Notes: generated by a model from the sequence alone, not told the origin. A DNA stretch of 53,457 nucleotides from an uncultured Bacteroidota bacterium (GCA_903872185.1 CAIQJL010000143.1:1-53457), one strand, 5' to 3'; numbered from the stretch's first letter, positions 7,070-17,790 are shown. Program-made: numbers and translations.

Positions 7070-10000
7070 ATGACTTCAATTAACGATTTCTTAAAAAAAT
7101 TCTTCGGAAGTAAGTCCGATAAAGATATTAAAATTATTTTTCCTGTAGTTGAACAAGTAAGGCAGGTTTATAATACTTTACAACAACTTTCAAATGATGA
7201 ATTACGCCAAAAAACTATTGATTTAAAAGAAAAAATTCGTAATTATTATCAGGCCGAAGAGCAAGAAATAAATGCACTAAAAGCTCAGGTAGAAAGTGAA
7301 GAAATAAATATCGATGAAAAAGAAAGCCTCTATACTCACATTGATAAAATTAAAAAGGAAATCAATAATAAAATCGAAGAAATTTTATTAGAAGTTTTGC
7401 CCGAAGCATTTGCTATAGTTAAGGATACTGCTCGCAGATTTGTAGAAAATGAAAGACTAGAAGTTACCGCTTCTGAATTCGATAGAAATATTGCTGCTCA
7501 ACGTAGTAGTGTAATTATTGAAGGAGATAAAGCTTTTTGGTTAAATAAATGGATTGCCGGTGGTAATGAAATTACCTGGGATATGGTTCATTATGATGTG
7601 CAGCTTATTGGCGGAATGGTTCTGCATCAGGGTAAAATTTCTGAAATGGCGACTGGTGAAGGCAAAACATTAGTTGCAACACTTCCTGTTTTTTTAAATG
7701 CTCTTGCTGGTAAGGGTGTACATATTGTAACCGTTAACGATTATCTTGCTCGACGAGATAGTGAGTGGATGGGACCTATTTATGAGTTTCATGGTATCTC
7801 TGTTGATTGTATTGATAAACATCAACCAAATTCTGTAGCCAGACGTGGAGCATATCTTGCAGATATAACATTTGGTACAAATAATGAATTTGGTTTCGAT
7901 TATCTTCGTGATAATATGGCAATCGGGCCAGAAGATCTTGTTCAGCGAACACATCATTATTCTATTGTTGATGAAGTTGACTCTGTTTTAATTGATGATG
8001 CAAGAACTCCACTTATTATTAGCGGGCCAACACCAAAAGGTGAAGATCAGCTTTTTAATGAGTATAAGCCAAAAGTTGAAAAACTTTCTAATGCTCAAAA
8101 AAATATTGTAAATGAATATTTAAATCAGGCTAAAAAGCTTATACAGGCTGGCGATACTGAAAAAGGAGGTATTCTACTTTTAAAAGCTCATAAAGGATTT
8201 CCTAAAAATAAAGCACTTATAAAATTTTTGAGTGAGTTGGGAATGAAAACCTTAATGCATAAAACTGAAAACGTATATCTTCAGGAAAATGCTAAGAGAA
8301 TGCCAGAAATTACTGAAGAGTTATTTTTTGTAATTGATGAAAGAAATAATGCAGTTGAACTTACCGAAAAAGGAATCGACTTAATAACAAATACTACTGA
8401 TGATGCTCAGATGTTTGTTATGCCTGATATAGGAAGTAGCATTGCTGACATAGAGAAATCAAAGTTAGATCCAGATCAAAAACTAATTGCGAAAGATGAA
8501 ATGATTCGCGATTATGCAATAAAATCTGAACGTGTTCATACAATTAATCAATTACTCAAGGCATATTCAATGTTTGAAAAAGATGTTGAATACGTTGTTA
8601 TGAATAATGCTGTTAAAATTGTTGATGAGCAAACTGGTCGTATTTTAGAAGGTCGTAGATACTCAGATGGATTGCATCAGGCAATTGAAGCAAAAGAAAG
8701 TGTAAAGGTTGAAGCAGCAACACAAACTTTTGCAACAGTTACACTTCAGAATTATTTTAGAATGTATCATAAACTTGCAGGTATGACTGGTACTGCAGAA
8801 ACAGAAGCAGGTGAGTTGTGGAACATTTATAAGCTTGATGTAGTTGTAATTCCTACTAACCGAGTAATGGTTCGTAAGGATATGCAAGATAAAGTATACA
8901 AAACAAAACGAGAAAAGTATAATGCTGTAATTGAAGAAATAGTTGAGTTAACGAATGCAGGTAGACCAATTCTTGTTGGTACAACATCTGTAGAAATTTC
9001 AGAATTATTAAGCAGAATGTTAAAACTTCGTGGTATTAAACATTCTGTTTTAAATGCTAAATTACATCAACGCGAAGCTGATATAGTTGCTGATGCTGGT
9101 AAAACCAGTGTTGTAACAATAGCTACAAATATGGCTGGTCGTGGTACCGATATTAAATTAAGTACTGAAGTTAAAGCTGCAGGTGGTTTGGCAATTATAG
9201 GTACAGAACGTCACGAATCTCGTCGTGTTGATAGGCAGTTGCGAGGTCGTGCTGGTCGCCAAGGTGACCCTGGTTCTTCTCAATTTTATGTTTGTTTGGA
9301 AGATGATTTAATGCGTCTTTTTGGTTCAGATCGTATTGCCAGAATGATGGATAGGTTGGGTATTAAAGAAGGTGAAGTAATTCAACATTCAATGATTACT
9401 AAATCAATCGAACGTGCTCAACGAAAAGTAGAAGAAAATAATTTTGGTATAAGAAAGCGTTTGCTCGAGTATGATGATGTTATGAATTCTCAACGCGAAG
9501 TTGTTTATGGTCGTAGAAGAAATGCTCTTTTTGGTGAAAAAGTAAGTGTTGATATTGCAAATACTATGTATGATGTTTGTGAATCTATTGTATCCCAAAA
9601 TCATGGTAGTACTACGTTTGATACTTTTAATATAGATTTAATAAGACACCTTGCAATTGAATCTCCATTTTCAGAATCTGAATATAAGTCATTATCACCT
9701 CAGGTTTTAACAGAAAAGATTTACGATCAGGTTTATGAAAATTATATTCGCAAATGTCAGATAATGGCAAATGTTGCATACCCTGTAATCAGAGATGTTT
9801 ATGAAAAAAGCGGACAGGTTTATGAAAATATAGTAGTTCCAGTAAGTGATGGTACTAGAGTTTTTCAAATTGTTACAAATCTTAAAAAATCTACAGAAAC
9901 AAAGGGTAAGGAGCTTATTCGTTCTTTCGAGAAAATGGCAATTCTTATTACTATTGATGATGCCTGGAAAGAACATCTTCGCGAAATGGATGAATTAAAA

Positions 10001-10372
10001 CAATCTGTACAGAATGCTGCATATGAACAAAAAGATCCTTTATTAATATACAAATTCGAGTCTTTTGAATTGTTTAGAAATATGATTGATGAAGCTAATC
10101 GCGAAATTTCATCATTATTAACAAAAGGTCATATTCATAGTCAGGATCCAGAACAAGTACGTGAAGCAAAAGCGCCAAGAAAACTTGATATGAGTAAGTT
10201 TGATACTAGTAGACCTGATTCAGTTGAGAGTTCTGGTGGTGGACAAGTTAAACCTGAGGAGCAAAAAGTTCAGCCGATAAGAGTCGAGAAGAAAGTAGGC
10301 AGAAATGATCCTTGTCCATGTGGAAGCGGTAAAAAATTTAAAAGTTGTCACGGTGTAGGAGTAGCTCAATAA
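7070..10372 (+). CDS. secA: preprotein translocase ATPase SecA
   Basis: A 1100-residue motor ATPase that drives export through SecYEG. Walker A is [14 protein letters not shown] (near residue 195) and the DEAD-type Walker B lies in [18 protein letters not shown] (near residue 298). The second nucleotide domain carries [10 protein letters not shown] and [19 protein letters not shown]. The C-terminus ends in a zinc-binding SEC-C motif ([16 protein letters not shown]) for SecB or phospholipid contact. It is longer than the E. coli protein because of an insertion after the DEAD region (about residues 325-420), as is usual in Bacteroidota. It is followed five bases later by a lipoprotein gene and then asd, probably one operon. 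Confidence 0.98.
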   Translation: MTSINDFLKKFFGSKSDKDIKIIFPVVEQVRQVYNTLQQLSNDELRQKTIDLKEKIRNYYQAEEQEINALKAQVESEEINIDEKESLYTHIDKIKKEINNKIEEILLEVLPEAFAIVKDTARRFVENERLEVTASEFDRNIAAQRSSVIIEGDKAFWLNKWIAGGNEITWDMVHYDVQLIGGMVLHQGKISEMATGEGKTLVATLPVFLNALAGKGVHIVTVNDYLARRDSEWMGPIYEFHGISVDCIDKHQPNSVARRGAYLADITFGTNNEFGFDYLRDNMAIGPEDLVQRTHHYSIVDEVDSVLIDDARTPLIISGPTPKGEDQLFNEYKPKVEKLSNAQKNIVNEYLNQAKKLIQAGDTEKGGILLLKAHKGFPKNKALIKFLSELGMKTLMHKTENVYLQENAKRMPEITEELFFVIDERNNAVELTEKGIDLITNTTDDAQMFVMPDIGSSIADIEKSKLDPDQKLIAKDEMIRDYAIKSERVHTINQLLKAYSMFEKDVEYVVMNNAVKIVDEQTGRILEGRRYSDGLHQAIEAKESVKVEAATQTFATVTLQNYFRMYHKLAGMTGTAETEAGELWNIYKLDVVVIPTNRVMVRKDMQDKVYKTKREKYNAVIEEIVELTNAGRPILVGTTSVEISELLSRMLKLRGIKHSVLNAKLHQREADIVADAGKTSVVTIATNMAGRGTDIKLSTEVKAAGGLAIIGTERHESRRVDRQLRGRAGRQGDPGSSQFYVCLEDDLMRLFGSDRIARMMDRLGIKEGEVIQHSMITKSIERAQRKVEENNFGIRKRLLEYDDVMNSQREVVYGRRRNALFGEKVSVDIANTMYDVCESIVSQNHGSTTFDTFNIDLIRHLAIESPFSESEYKSLSPQVLTEKIYDQVYENYIRKCQIMANVAYPVIRDVYEKSGQVYENIVVPVSDGTRVFQIVTNLKKSTETKGKELIRSFEKMAILITIDDAWKEHLREMDELKQSVQNAAYEQKDPLLIYKFESFELFRNMIDEANREISSLLTKGHIHSQDPEQVREAKAPRKLDMSKFDTSRPDSVESSGGGQVKPEEQKVQPIRVEKKVGRNDPCPCGSGKKFKSCHGVGVAQ

Positions 10373-10377
10373 ATAAT

Positions 10378-11151
10378 ATGTTAACTAAAAGTTGTTTTAA
10401 ATATTCTTTTTTTATAGTATTAGCCTACTTTATTGTAGGTTGTTCTCAGGATACTGTAACAACAAAAGATTTAGTTAATGTTTCAGGTATAACATGTACC
10501 ACTTTGGATAGCCTACCGTTTACAGGTGTTTGCAAAGATTTTTATGAAAATGGTCAGGTTCAATTAGAAAAAAACTTTTTACAAGGTATACCTGATGGAA
10601 GTTTTTTAAGGTATTATAAGAATGGCCAGAAAAGCGTAGAAGTTAATTATGCTAAAGGTAAACCTATCGGAGGTTATAAGCAATATTATGAAAATGGTAA
10701 ACTAAAAGCTGAAAAAACTGATGATGGAAAAAATCAGATAGTAACACGATGGTTCGAAGATGGCGCTAAAAGCGCCGTACTGCATCTTGAGAATAATGTT
10801 TTGACTGGTAAATCTGACCAATGGTATCCTAATGGCAAGCTAGAATTAACATCTATATATGAGAATGATAAAAGGGTAGGTTTATTTCAGGTATTTTTTA
10901 AAAATGGTAAAATTAAAATTGAAGGAAATTATATAAATGGTCAGTTAAATGGTAATTGGAGGGTATGGAATGAAAACGAAATTGTAACTTCTGATGAAAC
11001 ATATGAGTTAGGAAAGAAAGTAGGATTATGGAAGTATTTTTTTGATAATGGCAAGAATAAATCAGAAGTTGTTTTTAAAGATGGCCTTGTAAAACAAACT
11101 AAAGAATGGGATGAAAACGGAAAATTAATTAATTCATTTTCGTCCGAATAA
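10378..11151 (+). CDS. MORN-variant (YwqK-like) repeat lipoprotein
   Basis: A 257-residue protein starting at ATG 10378, five bases after the secA stop. The N-terminus is a lipoprotein signal peptide with lipobox IVGC, followed by about seven degenerate MORN_2 repeats. Their shared pattern is YxNGxxxxExxxxxGxxxGxxxxY, for example YENGQVQLEKNF, YKNGQKSVEVNY and FKNGKIKIEGNY. Such YwqK-like proteins were named antitoxins in Bacillus, but in Bacteroidota most occur as lipoproteins of unknown role. No toxin gene is next to it, so an antitoxin role is not supported. Linkage to secA and asd suggests co-transcription rather than a shared pathway. Confidence 0.82.
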   Translation: MLTKSCFKYSFFIVLAYFIVGCSQDTVTTKDLVNVSGITCTTLDSLPFTGVCKDFYENGQVQLEKNFLQGIPDGSFLRYYKNGQKSVEVNYAKGKPIGGYKQYYENGKLKAEKTDDGKNQIVTRWFEDGAKSAVLHLENNVLTGKSDQWYPNGKLELTSIYENDKRVGLFQVFFKNGKIKIEGNYINGQLNGNWRVWNENEIVTSDETYELGKKVGLWKYFFDNGKNKSEVVFKDGLVKQTKEWDENGKLINSFSSE

Positions 11152-11162
11152 AATAAAAACAA

Positions 11163-12155
11163 ATGAAAGTTGCAATTGTTGGTGCTACCGGACTAGTTGG
11201 TGGAGTAATGCTTAAAGTTTTAGAAGAGCATAATTTCCCTGTAACTGAATTATTACCCGTTGCTTCCGAAAAATCAGTTGGTAAGAATGTAGTTTTTAAA
11301 GGTCAGGAAATTAAAGTGATTGGGGTAAAAGAAGCTATAGATGCCCATCCTTCAATTGCAATATTTTCTGCTGGTTCAGAAGCCTCATCTAAATTTGCAC
11401 CTGAGTTTGCAAAGACAGGAACTACTGTTATTGATAACTCTTCGCAATGGCGAATGTTTCCAAATGTTCCGTTAATAGTGCCAGAAGTAAATGCTCACAT
11501 TTTAAGACATGAGAATAAAATTATTGCAAACCCGAATTGCTCAACAATTCAAATGGTTTTGGCGCTGGCTCCTTTGTATAAAAAATATAAAATTAAAAGA
11601 TTAGTAGTTTCAACTTATCAGTCTGTAACTGGTACAGGTGTGAAAGCAGTTCAGCAACTTAATAATGAAAGAAATGGAATAATTGGTGAAATGGCTTATC
11701 CACATCGTATAGATTTAAATTGTTTTCCTCACGGGGGAACTTTTTTACCTGATGGATGCACAACCGAAGAACAAAAATTAATTAAAGAGACACAAAAAAT
11801 TCTTGGCGATAAAACCATTCAGATTTCTGCAACTGTTGTTAGGGTACCAATTATTGGTGGTCATTCAGAATCGGTAAATATTGAATTTGAAAATGATTTT
11901 GATTTAGCTGAAGTAAATAATTTGTTGAAATCAATGCCTGGAATAATTTTAATAGATAATCCAAGTGCTAATGAGTATCCAATGCCTATTAATGCTGAAG
12001 GAAAAGATGAAGTTTTTGTAGGTCGTGTGCGTAAGGATTTATCACGCGAAAAATGTTTGAATATGTGGATTGTTGCTGATAATTTAAGAAAAGGTGCTGC
12101 AACAAACGCTATTCAAATCGCTGAATATTTATATAAACAGGAATGGGTTAAATAA
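11163..12155 (+). CDS. asd: aspartate-semialdehyde dehydrogenase
   Basis: A 330-residue enzyme that reduces aspartyl phosphate to aspartate semialdehyde in lysine, threonine, methionine and diaminopimelate synthesis. The N-terminal NADP-binding motif is VAIVGATGLVGGVMLKVLEE. The catalytic Cys is in ANPNCSTIQM (residue 126), with TYQSVTGTGVKAVQQL following and the substrate region VRVPIIGGHSESVNIEF. Length and motifs match the bacterial family. It lies 11 bases after the MORN lipoprotein gene, likely in an operon headed by secA. Confidence 0.97.
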   Translation: MKVAIVGATGLVGGVMLKVLEEHNFPVTELLPVASEKSVGKNVVFKGQEIKVIGVKEAIDAHPSIAIFSAGSEASSKFAPEFAKTGTTVIDNSSQWRMFPNVPLIVPEVNAHILRHENKIIANPNCSTIQMVLALAPLYKKYKIKRLVVSTYQSVTGTGVKAVQQLNNERNGIIGEMAYPHRIDLNCFPHGGTFLPDGCTTEEQKLIKETQKILGDKTIQISATVVRVPIIGGHSESVNIEFENDFDLAEVNNLLKSMPGIILIDNPSANEYPMPINAEGKDEVFVGRVRKDLSREKCLNMWIVADNLRKGAATNAIQIAEYLYKQEWVK

Positions 12156-12164
12156 AAAATTAAA

Positions 12165-12266
12165 TGTCATGTAGAGCGAAGCGAAACATCTAGTAACGAT
12201 AACTGTTGCCAGATTACCTTCGGTGAAAAAGTTCTTCACTTTTCCTCCGCGGCGGACAGAATGACA
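12165..12266. repeat. dispersed intergenic repeat with TGTCAT/ATGACA ends
   Basis: The element begins TGTCATGTAGAGCGAAGCGA and ends GCGGCGGACAGAATGACA, with inverted ends TGTCAT (12165-12170) and ATGACA (12261-12266). It is much more GC-rich than its surroundings. Its form (GAGCGAAGCGAA near one end, CAGAATGACA at the other) matches an intergenic repeat type I know to be common in Bacteroidota genomes. It lies between asd and a small lipoprotein gene. Confidence 0.7.
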
Positions 12267-12279
12267 ATAAGGAAATAAA

Positions 12280-12678
12280 ATGTATAACAAATTACTGATA
12301 TTTTTCTTTTTAACAATTTTTGTTTCATCTTGTATTGATGATCGTGCACCAAGTGGTATAAGCAGTACTATTTTATATGCCCAAGGCGATTGTATGCCTC
12401 CTGTAAATGAAAGAAACTATAGTTTGTATAACGGAAAAGTGTACGTTGTTGAAAGTAGTATAGCTTTATCATATGACGAGAATCATTTCGACACACTTAA
12501 AACGTTATCATTTCAAACTGAAGCAATAAATGGTGGCTTTTCATTGCTAGTTCCTCCAGGAAGTTATTATGTTATGCCTGATACAATGTTTTATATTTCT
12601 TCAGAAAACCTTGTAGTAGTTCATCCTGATGATTTAATTGATAGGGAGTTTAAGTTTTTTAAGTGTACTTCGTATTAG
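12280..12678 (+). CDS. small lipoprotein of unknown function
   Basis: A 132-residue protein with a lipoprotein signal peptide (lipobox VSSC). The mature part looks like a small beta-rich domain: NGKVYVVESSIALSYDEN, then GGFSLLVPPGSYYVMPDTMFY, similar in style to carboxypeptidase-regulatory or transthyretin-like beta-sandwich domains. This is a loose resemblance, not an assignment. Three Cys follow the lipobox Cys region and tail. A purine-rich AAGGAAAT lies just upstream of the ATG. Its stop codon overlaps that of the convergent M19 dipeptidase gene. Confidence 0.65.
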   Translation: MYNKLLIFFFLTIFVSSCIDDRAPSGISSTILYAQGDCMPPVNERNYSLYNGKVYVVESSIALSYDENHFDTLKTLSFQTEAINGGFSLLVPPGSYYVMPDTMFYISSENLVVVHPDDLIDREFKFFKCTSY

Positions 12679-13898
12679 TTTTTATTTTTTTCAACTTCTT
12701 TAAAAACTCGCATTAAGTTACCTCCCCATATTTTTATTATCTGTTCTTCGGTGTAACCACGTTTTACTAGTTCAATTGTTATATTTCCCATTTCAGATAC
12801 ATCGTAACAACCTATAACGTCACCGCCTCCATCAAAGTCAGTTCCAATTCCTACATGGTCTATTCCTGCAACTTTTACAATGTGATCAATATGGTCAACA
12901 ACATCAGTAACATTAGCAAGGTTTGGAGGAAAAAGAACATCCAGTTGATGCCATTCTTTAATGCCATTTTTTCGTTGTTCTTCATTATAGTTTGCCCAGT
13001 TACTGTGCTTTAGTTCAAATGCTGCATGAGCACTATCTCTTGCAGGATAAGAAGGCATTTTTTTGACATAATCACTTAAAATGCACATTTGAATTACTCC
13101 ACCATTTTTTGTCAACGCCTTTAACATCTCATCTGAAAGATTTCTTGGATTATCACAAAGTGCACGTGAGCATGAATGTGAAGCAATTACAGGTGCTTTA
13201 GATAAAGCTATAACATCGTAAAAGCTACTATCGGAAGCATGAGAAACATCAATCATAATACCAAGTTTATTCATTTCTTTAACAACTTCCTCTCCATATT
13301 TTGATAACCCATTGTATAATGTTGTATCAGTAGAAGAATCAGCAATATGATTGTTTTTTGTATGAACAAGAGTTATATATCGTATTCCTTTTTTGTAAAA
13401 ATAATTTATGTTTTCAATTTTATCTGCAAGTGCATAACCATTTTCAATTCCTAAGTAAATTGATCGTTTGCCAATTTTTTCTATACGATATCCATCTTCG
13501 GGAGTAATTGCAATTTCGGCTTTTTCGGGATATGCATTTATTGCTTTATAAACTGCATCAATAATTTGATTTGTTTGAATAAATGCTTTTTCTAATCCAA
13601 TACTGTCTTGATTGCCCTGACCAACAAACGCTGCAAAAAATGAGGCATCTAACCCACCTGCTTCCATGCGTGGAATATCATATTTTGTTCCTGTCTCTTT
13701 TGCATTGTGTGATTTTCCTATATCAAAGTCTTCGCTCATTAAAACTAAAGGACTGTCGCAATGAGAATCGATTGTGAATGCTTTGTTATGAATTAATGCT
13801 GCTTTTTTATCTAACGACTTGCATGAAGTTAAAATTACACTTAAGGTAAAAAAGTAAATAAGTATAGATAAAGCTGGGTAAAATTTAATTGAATTCAT
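12675..13898 (-). CDS. membrane dipeptidase (peptidase M19) lipoprotein
   Basis: A 407-residue renal-dipeptidase-type metallopeptidase. The N-terminus is a lipoprotein signal peptide with lipobox LTSC. Zinc-site features of family M19 are all present: DSHCDSPLVL, the LGIENGYAL Glu region, DVSHASDSSFYDV, ASHSCSRALCDNPRNLSDE and GIGTDFDGGGD. It would hydrolyse dipeptides at the cell envelope. Together with the C69, M16, NlpC/P60 and tricorn-like peptidases in this window it points to peptide use. The gene converges on the small lipoprotein gene with overlapping stop codons. Confidence 0.92.
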   Translation of the reverse strand: MNSIKFYPALSILIYFFTLSVILTSCKSLDKKAALIHNKAFTIDSHCDSPLVLMSEDFDIGKSHNAKETGTKYDIPRMEAGGLDASFFAAFVGQGNQDSIGLEKAFIQTNQIIDAVYKAINAYPEKAEIAITPEDGYRIEKIGKRSIYLGIENGYALADKIENINYFYKKGIRYITLVHTKNNHIADSSTDTTLYNGLSKYGEEVVKEMNKLGIMIDVSHASDSSFYDVIALSKAPVIASHSCSRALCDNPRNLSDEMLKALTKNGGVIQMCILSDYVKKMPSYPARDSAHAAFELKHSNWANYNEEQRKNGIKEWHQLDVLFPPNLANVTDVVDHIDHIVKVAGIDHVGIGTDFDGGGDVIGCYDVSEMGNITIELVKRGYTEEQIIKIWGGNLMRVFKEVEKNKN

Positions 13899-13990
13899 TT
13901 TATGTTTTATGAAATGTAAATTTATGAAAATATATTAATTTTATTCTTTGGGTTAAGGTAATGTTGTTATTCATTTTGCATTAAATAAAA

Positions 13991-14020
13991 TACCTCAGAG
14001 TTAATAAAAACTCTGAGGTA
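13991..14020 (-). terminator. terminator of the M16 peptidase gene
   Basis: TACCTCAGAG (13991-14000) and CTCTGAGGTA (14011-14020) form perfect ten-bp arms with a ten-base AT loop. On the minus strand the hairpin is followed by TTTTATTTAA. It begins 27 bases after the M16 stop codon. Confidence 0.75.
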
Positions 14021-14046
14021 CAATGTTGAACTTAAAAATATTTAAT

Positions 14047-16851
14047 TTATTTCTTTTGTTCTGGAAACATTTGAAAAATAAGCAAATCGTCTTTTATATA
14101 TTTATTTGCAATTTCTTTTATTTTATCTGTTGTTAAAAGTTCGCTAAATTTTGAGTCATTAGCTAATACAGATGGGTCTTCGTTATTGTAATATGCAGAT
14201 TGAAGTTGCCTTAACCAGAAATTATTTTCTTTAAGGTTAGTTTCCATTTTTCTCTTTTGAATTTCTTTAATTTTTTCAATATATGAAGTCTCAATTCCTT
14301 TTGTTTTTACTTCATTTAGAACTCCTTTTACAGCATTTGTAAGTTCGTTAACCCTGTCAGGATTACATCCCCAGCCAATTGAAATAGTATAACTGTTTAC
14401 AGGGAAATTGACTTGATTTGAATAAGCATAAATGCCATATGTTCCGCTTAAATCTTCACGAACAACTTCTCTTAAACGTATATCAAGAATATCCATTAGT
14501 GATTTAATCATGTATCGTTCCTCAGGGTTATAAACCATGTCGCCAGTAATTCTAATGCCTACTGAACTTTTTGGATCTATTCCTTTGTATACCTTTTTAT
14601 CTATACTGCCATTTAATTGTCTTACACCATCGTCTATGAATTTTTCTTTTTTGTTAATTGTTGGTAGGCTTCCAATGTATTTTTCAATTAATGGTATAAT
14701 GTTATCGTATTTAAAACTTCCAACAAAAACAAAGGTAAAATCGCCAGCGTCATTAAATCTTTCTTTAAAGAATGAGTATGATTTGTCGAGGTCCATTTTT
14801 TCTGTTAATGCTACTGATTGAGGTTGTTTGCGAAAATGGTGTTTATACATTACTGAAGTTAAAGTATCATAAAATGATTCCTCGGGCATGTTTTTAGAAT
14901 TAGTAATATTTGATATTTCTTTACTCTTGAATGATGCAAAGGCTTCGTTGTCCTTTCGTGGTTGTGTAAAATACATATGTAACATTTGCATAAATGTCTC
15001 AATGTCTTTAGAAGATGAGTTGCCGTTAAATCCTTCTGAATAACTAGAAATATATGGACTTAGCCATAATATTTTTCCAGATAATGCTTTGTCTAACTGA
15101 ACAGGGCTTAAGTCACCTAAACCAGATTGGTCTACAATATTTGCAGCATTTAAAACAGCATAATAATCGTCATCTTTAACAGTTGCTGTTCCTCCATAAC
15201 TATATGCAGCAAAACGGATATCATCATTTTTAAAATCAGTAGGTTTTAAAATAATTCTTGCGCCATTTGAAAGTGTTATTTCTTTAATGCCAATTTCTTT
15301 TATTTCTTTTTCACTTGTTGTTTTTCCTGAAACAATTTTTTTATCAAAGAAAGGTTTATCGCTTACATTGTCTTTATATGCATCAAGTTTTTTTGTCGAA
15401 ATTTCTGTAAAGAATTTTGATATTTCTTCTTTACTTGGCTTTACAAAACCTGCTTTTTCTGGAGTTGAAACAAGAATTATTACATTTTCTTTTGTGATTA
15501 ATTTTTTAAGATATGTATTAATTTCATCTAATGTTATGGTTGGAATTTCTTTTAAACATTGTTTATAGTCATATTCAAAACCTGCTGCTGGCTGGTTATT
15601 TAAAAAATTTGAGACATAATTCCATATTAATCTGCCCGATTCTGTTTTATCTCTTTCGTTATAAGATTTTTCTTGACGAGAAATTATATTTGCTTTAGCT
15701 CTTTCAAGTTCTCCTTTGGTAAAACCATTCTGACTAGCGCGATAAGCTTCAGTTAATAAATTTTCATAAGCTGCCTTTGCTTCACTTCCTTTAATACTGC
15801 AAGCTAAATTAAATGCTCTTTTATCGCCTAAAAATTCTCCTGCGTAACTATATGCCCATTCAAATGGAGGATTTGCTAATCTGCTTAGTTCGTTATATCT
15901 GTCTCCAAGCATTGAACTTATTATATCTTCAACATATGTTAAATGTAATGAGGATGTAGTATTATTATTTCTTTCAGGATATTTGAACATTATGTTAACA
16001 GATGGGTAAGCAAGTTCTTTATCGCTTTCAATTGAAATTAAAACATCCTTATTATCAGGTAATTTATATTTTTCTCTTTTTCTCGCATTTGCAGGTGTTG
16101 TTAATCCATCAAAATGTTGTTTTACTTTTTCGAGTATAGATGCTTCATCAATATCACCTATAACGATTAATGCCATTAAATCTGGGCGATACCAATCTTT
16201 GTAGTAACGACGAAAAGCATCATGATTTACTCTAAGAAATACAGCGGTGTCGCCAATAACATTTCGCTCGGCATATTTAGATTGATATAACATTATTGGT
16301 TCTTGTTTTCGCCATATACGATCTTCTGCACCTTTGCCTAATCTCCATTCTTCGTGAATTACGCCTCGTTCTTTATCAATTTCTTCTCCGTCATACGATA
16401 CATTATGAGCCCAATCTTCCATTACCTGTAAGCCTTTTTCAATTAATTCTGGTTTGTCGGTAGGGATTTTAAGCATATAAACTGTTTCGTCATAGCTTGT
16501 ATATGCGTTAAGGTCGGCCCCAAAATCAACACCAGTTGATTCAAGAAAACTTACTAATTCTTGTTTTGGAAAATTTTTGGTTCCATTAAATGCCATGTGT
16601 TCGCAAAAGTGAGCTAAACCTTTTTGGTCGTTATCTTCGGTAATTGATCCTGTTTTTACTACTAAGCGAAGTTCCATTCTTTGCTCTGGCTTTGAATTTT
16701 TTAAAATATAATATGTTAAGCCATTACTTAGCTTTCCGTATTTAACTTTTGGATCCAAAGGAATTGAATCTTTTGTTTGTGCTTTAAGTCCTGATATCCC
16801 AGATCCCAGAATAAATAGACAAATAAAAAATAACAAATTTTTAGTTTTCAT
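14047..16851 (-). CDS. M16-family zinc peptidase (pitrilysin/insulinase type)
   Basis: A 934-residue exported protease. A signal peptide ends near GLKAQ. The inverted zinc motif HxxEH is HFCEH (about residue 82) within GLAHFCEHMAFNGTKNFP, and the third ligand Glu is in ERGVIHEEWRLGKG. The length corresponds to a two-repeat protein with an active N-terminal half and a degenerate C-terminal half, about 520 residues onward. It probably degrades peptides in the periplasm or at the outer membrane. It is a single gene with its own terminator. Confidence 0.93.
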   Translation of the reverse strand: MKTKNLLFFICLFILGSGISGLKAQTKDSIPLDPKVKYGKLSNGLTYYILKNSKPEQRMELRLVVKTGSITEDNDQKGLAHFCEHMAFNGTKNFPKQELVSFLESTGVDFGADLNAYTSYDETVYMLKIPTDKPELIEKGLQVMEDWAHNVSYDGEEIDKERGVIHEEWRLGKGAEDRIWRKQEPIMLYQSKYAERNVIGDTAVFLRVNHDAFRRYYKDWYRPDLMALIVIGDIDEASILEKVKQHFDGLTTPANARKREKYKLPDNKDVLISIESDKELAYPSVNIMFKYPERNNNTTSSLHLTYVEDIISSMLGDRYNELSRLANPPFEWAYSYAGEFLGDKRAFNLACSIKGSEAKAAYENLLTEAYRASQNGFTKGELERAKANIISRQEKSYNERDKTESGRLIWNYVSNFLNNQPAAGFEYDYKQCLKEIPTITLDEINTYLKKLITKENVIILVSTPEKAGFVKPSKEEISKFFTEISTKKLDAYKDNVSDKPFFDKKIVSGKTTSEKEIKEIGIKEITLSNGARIILKPTDFKNDDIRFAAYSYGGTATVKDDDYYAVLNAANIVDQSGLGDLSPVQLDKALSGKILWLSPYISSYSEGFNGNSSSKDIETFMQMLHMYFTQPRKDNEAFASFKSKEISNITNSKNMPEESFYDTLTSVMYKHHFRKQPQSVALTEKMDLDKSYSFFKERFNDAGDFTFVFVGSFKYDNIIPLIEKYIGSLPTINKKEKFIDDGVRQLNGSIDKKVYKGIDPKSSVGIRITGDMVYNPEERYMIKSLMDILDIRLREVVREDLSGTYGIYAYSNQVNFPVNSYTISIGWGCNPDRVNELTNAVKGVLNEVKTKGIETSYIEKIKEIQKRKMETNLKENNFWLRQLQSAYYNNEDPSVLANDSKFSELLTTDKIKEIANKYIKDDLLIFQMFPEQKK

Positions 16852-16998
16852 AGGTTGTAAATGTTGTTATGGTTTAAATAATAAAAAAATATATTAAAAT
16901 AATTCAAATTTGTGCATGCAAGTTAAAAAATCTAATTGGAACAACAATAAAATGTTATAAATAGTATTTCCATAATAAAATATTTGATTGTAAATATT

Positions 16999-17790
16999 CT
17001 ATTTGTCGCCAATCATATTCATTACTACTCTTAGCTTGTGAGTATATTTGTTTAGGTCGTTGTTATATATTCCCTGATGATCTATAGTATCAATTCTAAC
17101 CTTTCCAGAAGCATGAATAATTTTATTCGGGCTTAAAAGTATTCCAACATGAGTAATAATACCTTCTTCGTTATCGAAAAAAGCTAGATCGCCAGGTTTA
17201 GTTTCACTTAAAAAACTTACTGATTCACCAGCTGTAACTTGTTTACTCGCATCACGAGGTATTGTTATTCCTGCAATTTTATATGCAACCTGAGAAAGTC
17301 CAGAACAATCAATACCAAATGGATTTTTTCCTCCCCATAAATAAGGAGAATTTAAAAATTGTATTGCCGAATCGCTAATTATTTCACGTTTAGATTTGTT
17401 ATTTTCTTTAGGAGTATTTTTTAATTTAAATTGTTTTTGTGCTATGTTAAAAGTTAATTCTTTGGTGTTGAAATTTGGTAAAGAGCTTCCTGCTGGTAAG
17501 ATATATTCTGTATTTTTTTCATCAGTAACAAATGAGAAAAGCTCTGATAAAACATATACCTCTCCATGTTCGTTTAATTTATGAAATTGCTTTTCGTCTA
17601 TTTCAATTAATGTTTTTTTGTCAATCCAACCCAAATAACCGTCAACAGCATTTCTAACATTTGCCCAGTTTCCAATAGTGCCAAATACTTCTAAATGTTC
17701 GCCAAACATTATTTGAGTAAGCATTTCACTTTTCTCAGAAGCTTCTGGTCGTAATGGAATTACTGCAGAGCTAGCAATAGCGTATTTCAT
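16999..17790 (-). CDS. C40 (NlpC/P60) peptidase with N-terminal SH3-like domain
   Basis: A 263-residue protein. An SH3-like domain (about residues 1-75, SEMLTQIMFGEHLEVFG and GYLGWIDKK) precedes a second SH3-like region and a C-terminal NlpC/P60 domain. The catalytic Cys is in NPFGIDCSGLSQVAYK (about residue 161), the His in IITHVGILLS, and the third polar residue in KIIHASGKVRIDTI. Such enzymes cut gamma-D-Glu-diamino acid bonds in peptidoglycan peptides. The start is placed at ATG 17790, because family members begin with MKYAI-type sequence. An upstream in-frame start at 17859 would add 23 residues unlike a signal peptide. With this start no signal peptide is seen, so a role in recycling muropeptides inside the cell is possible. 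Confidence 0.88.
   Translation of the reverse strand: MKYAIASSAVIPLRPEASEKSEMLTQIMFGEHLEVFGTIGNWANVRNAVDGYLGWIDKKTLIEIDEKQFHKLNEHGEVYVLSELFSFVTDEKNTEYILPAGSSLPNFNTKELTFNIAQKQFKLKNTPKENNKSKREIISDSAIQFLNSPYLWGGKNPFGIDCSGLSQVAYKIAGITIPRDASKQVTAGESVSFLSETKPGDLAFFDNEEGIITHVGILLSPNKIIHASGKVRIDTIDHQGIYNNDLNKYTHKLRVVMNMIGDK

Noticed and set aside
8663-9976. Several 60-90 codon open frames on the minus strand within secA
   Set aside because: They lie antisense to a well-supported gene, have no family features and biased Cys/Phe/Ile/Asn content typical of shadow frames.
10378-11151. YwqK-like protein as antitoxin of a toxin-antitoxin pair
   Set aside because: No toxin gene is adjacent; it is a lipoprotein between secA and asd.
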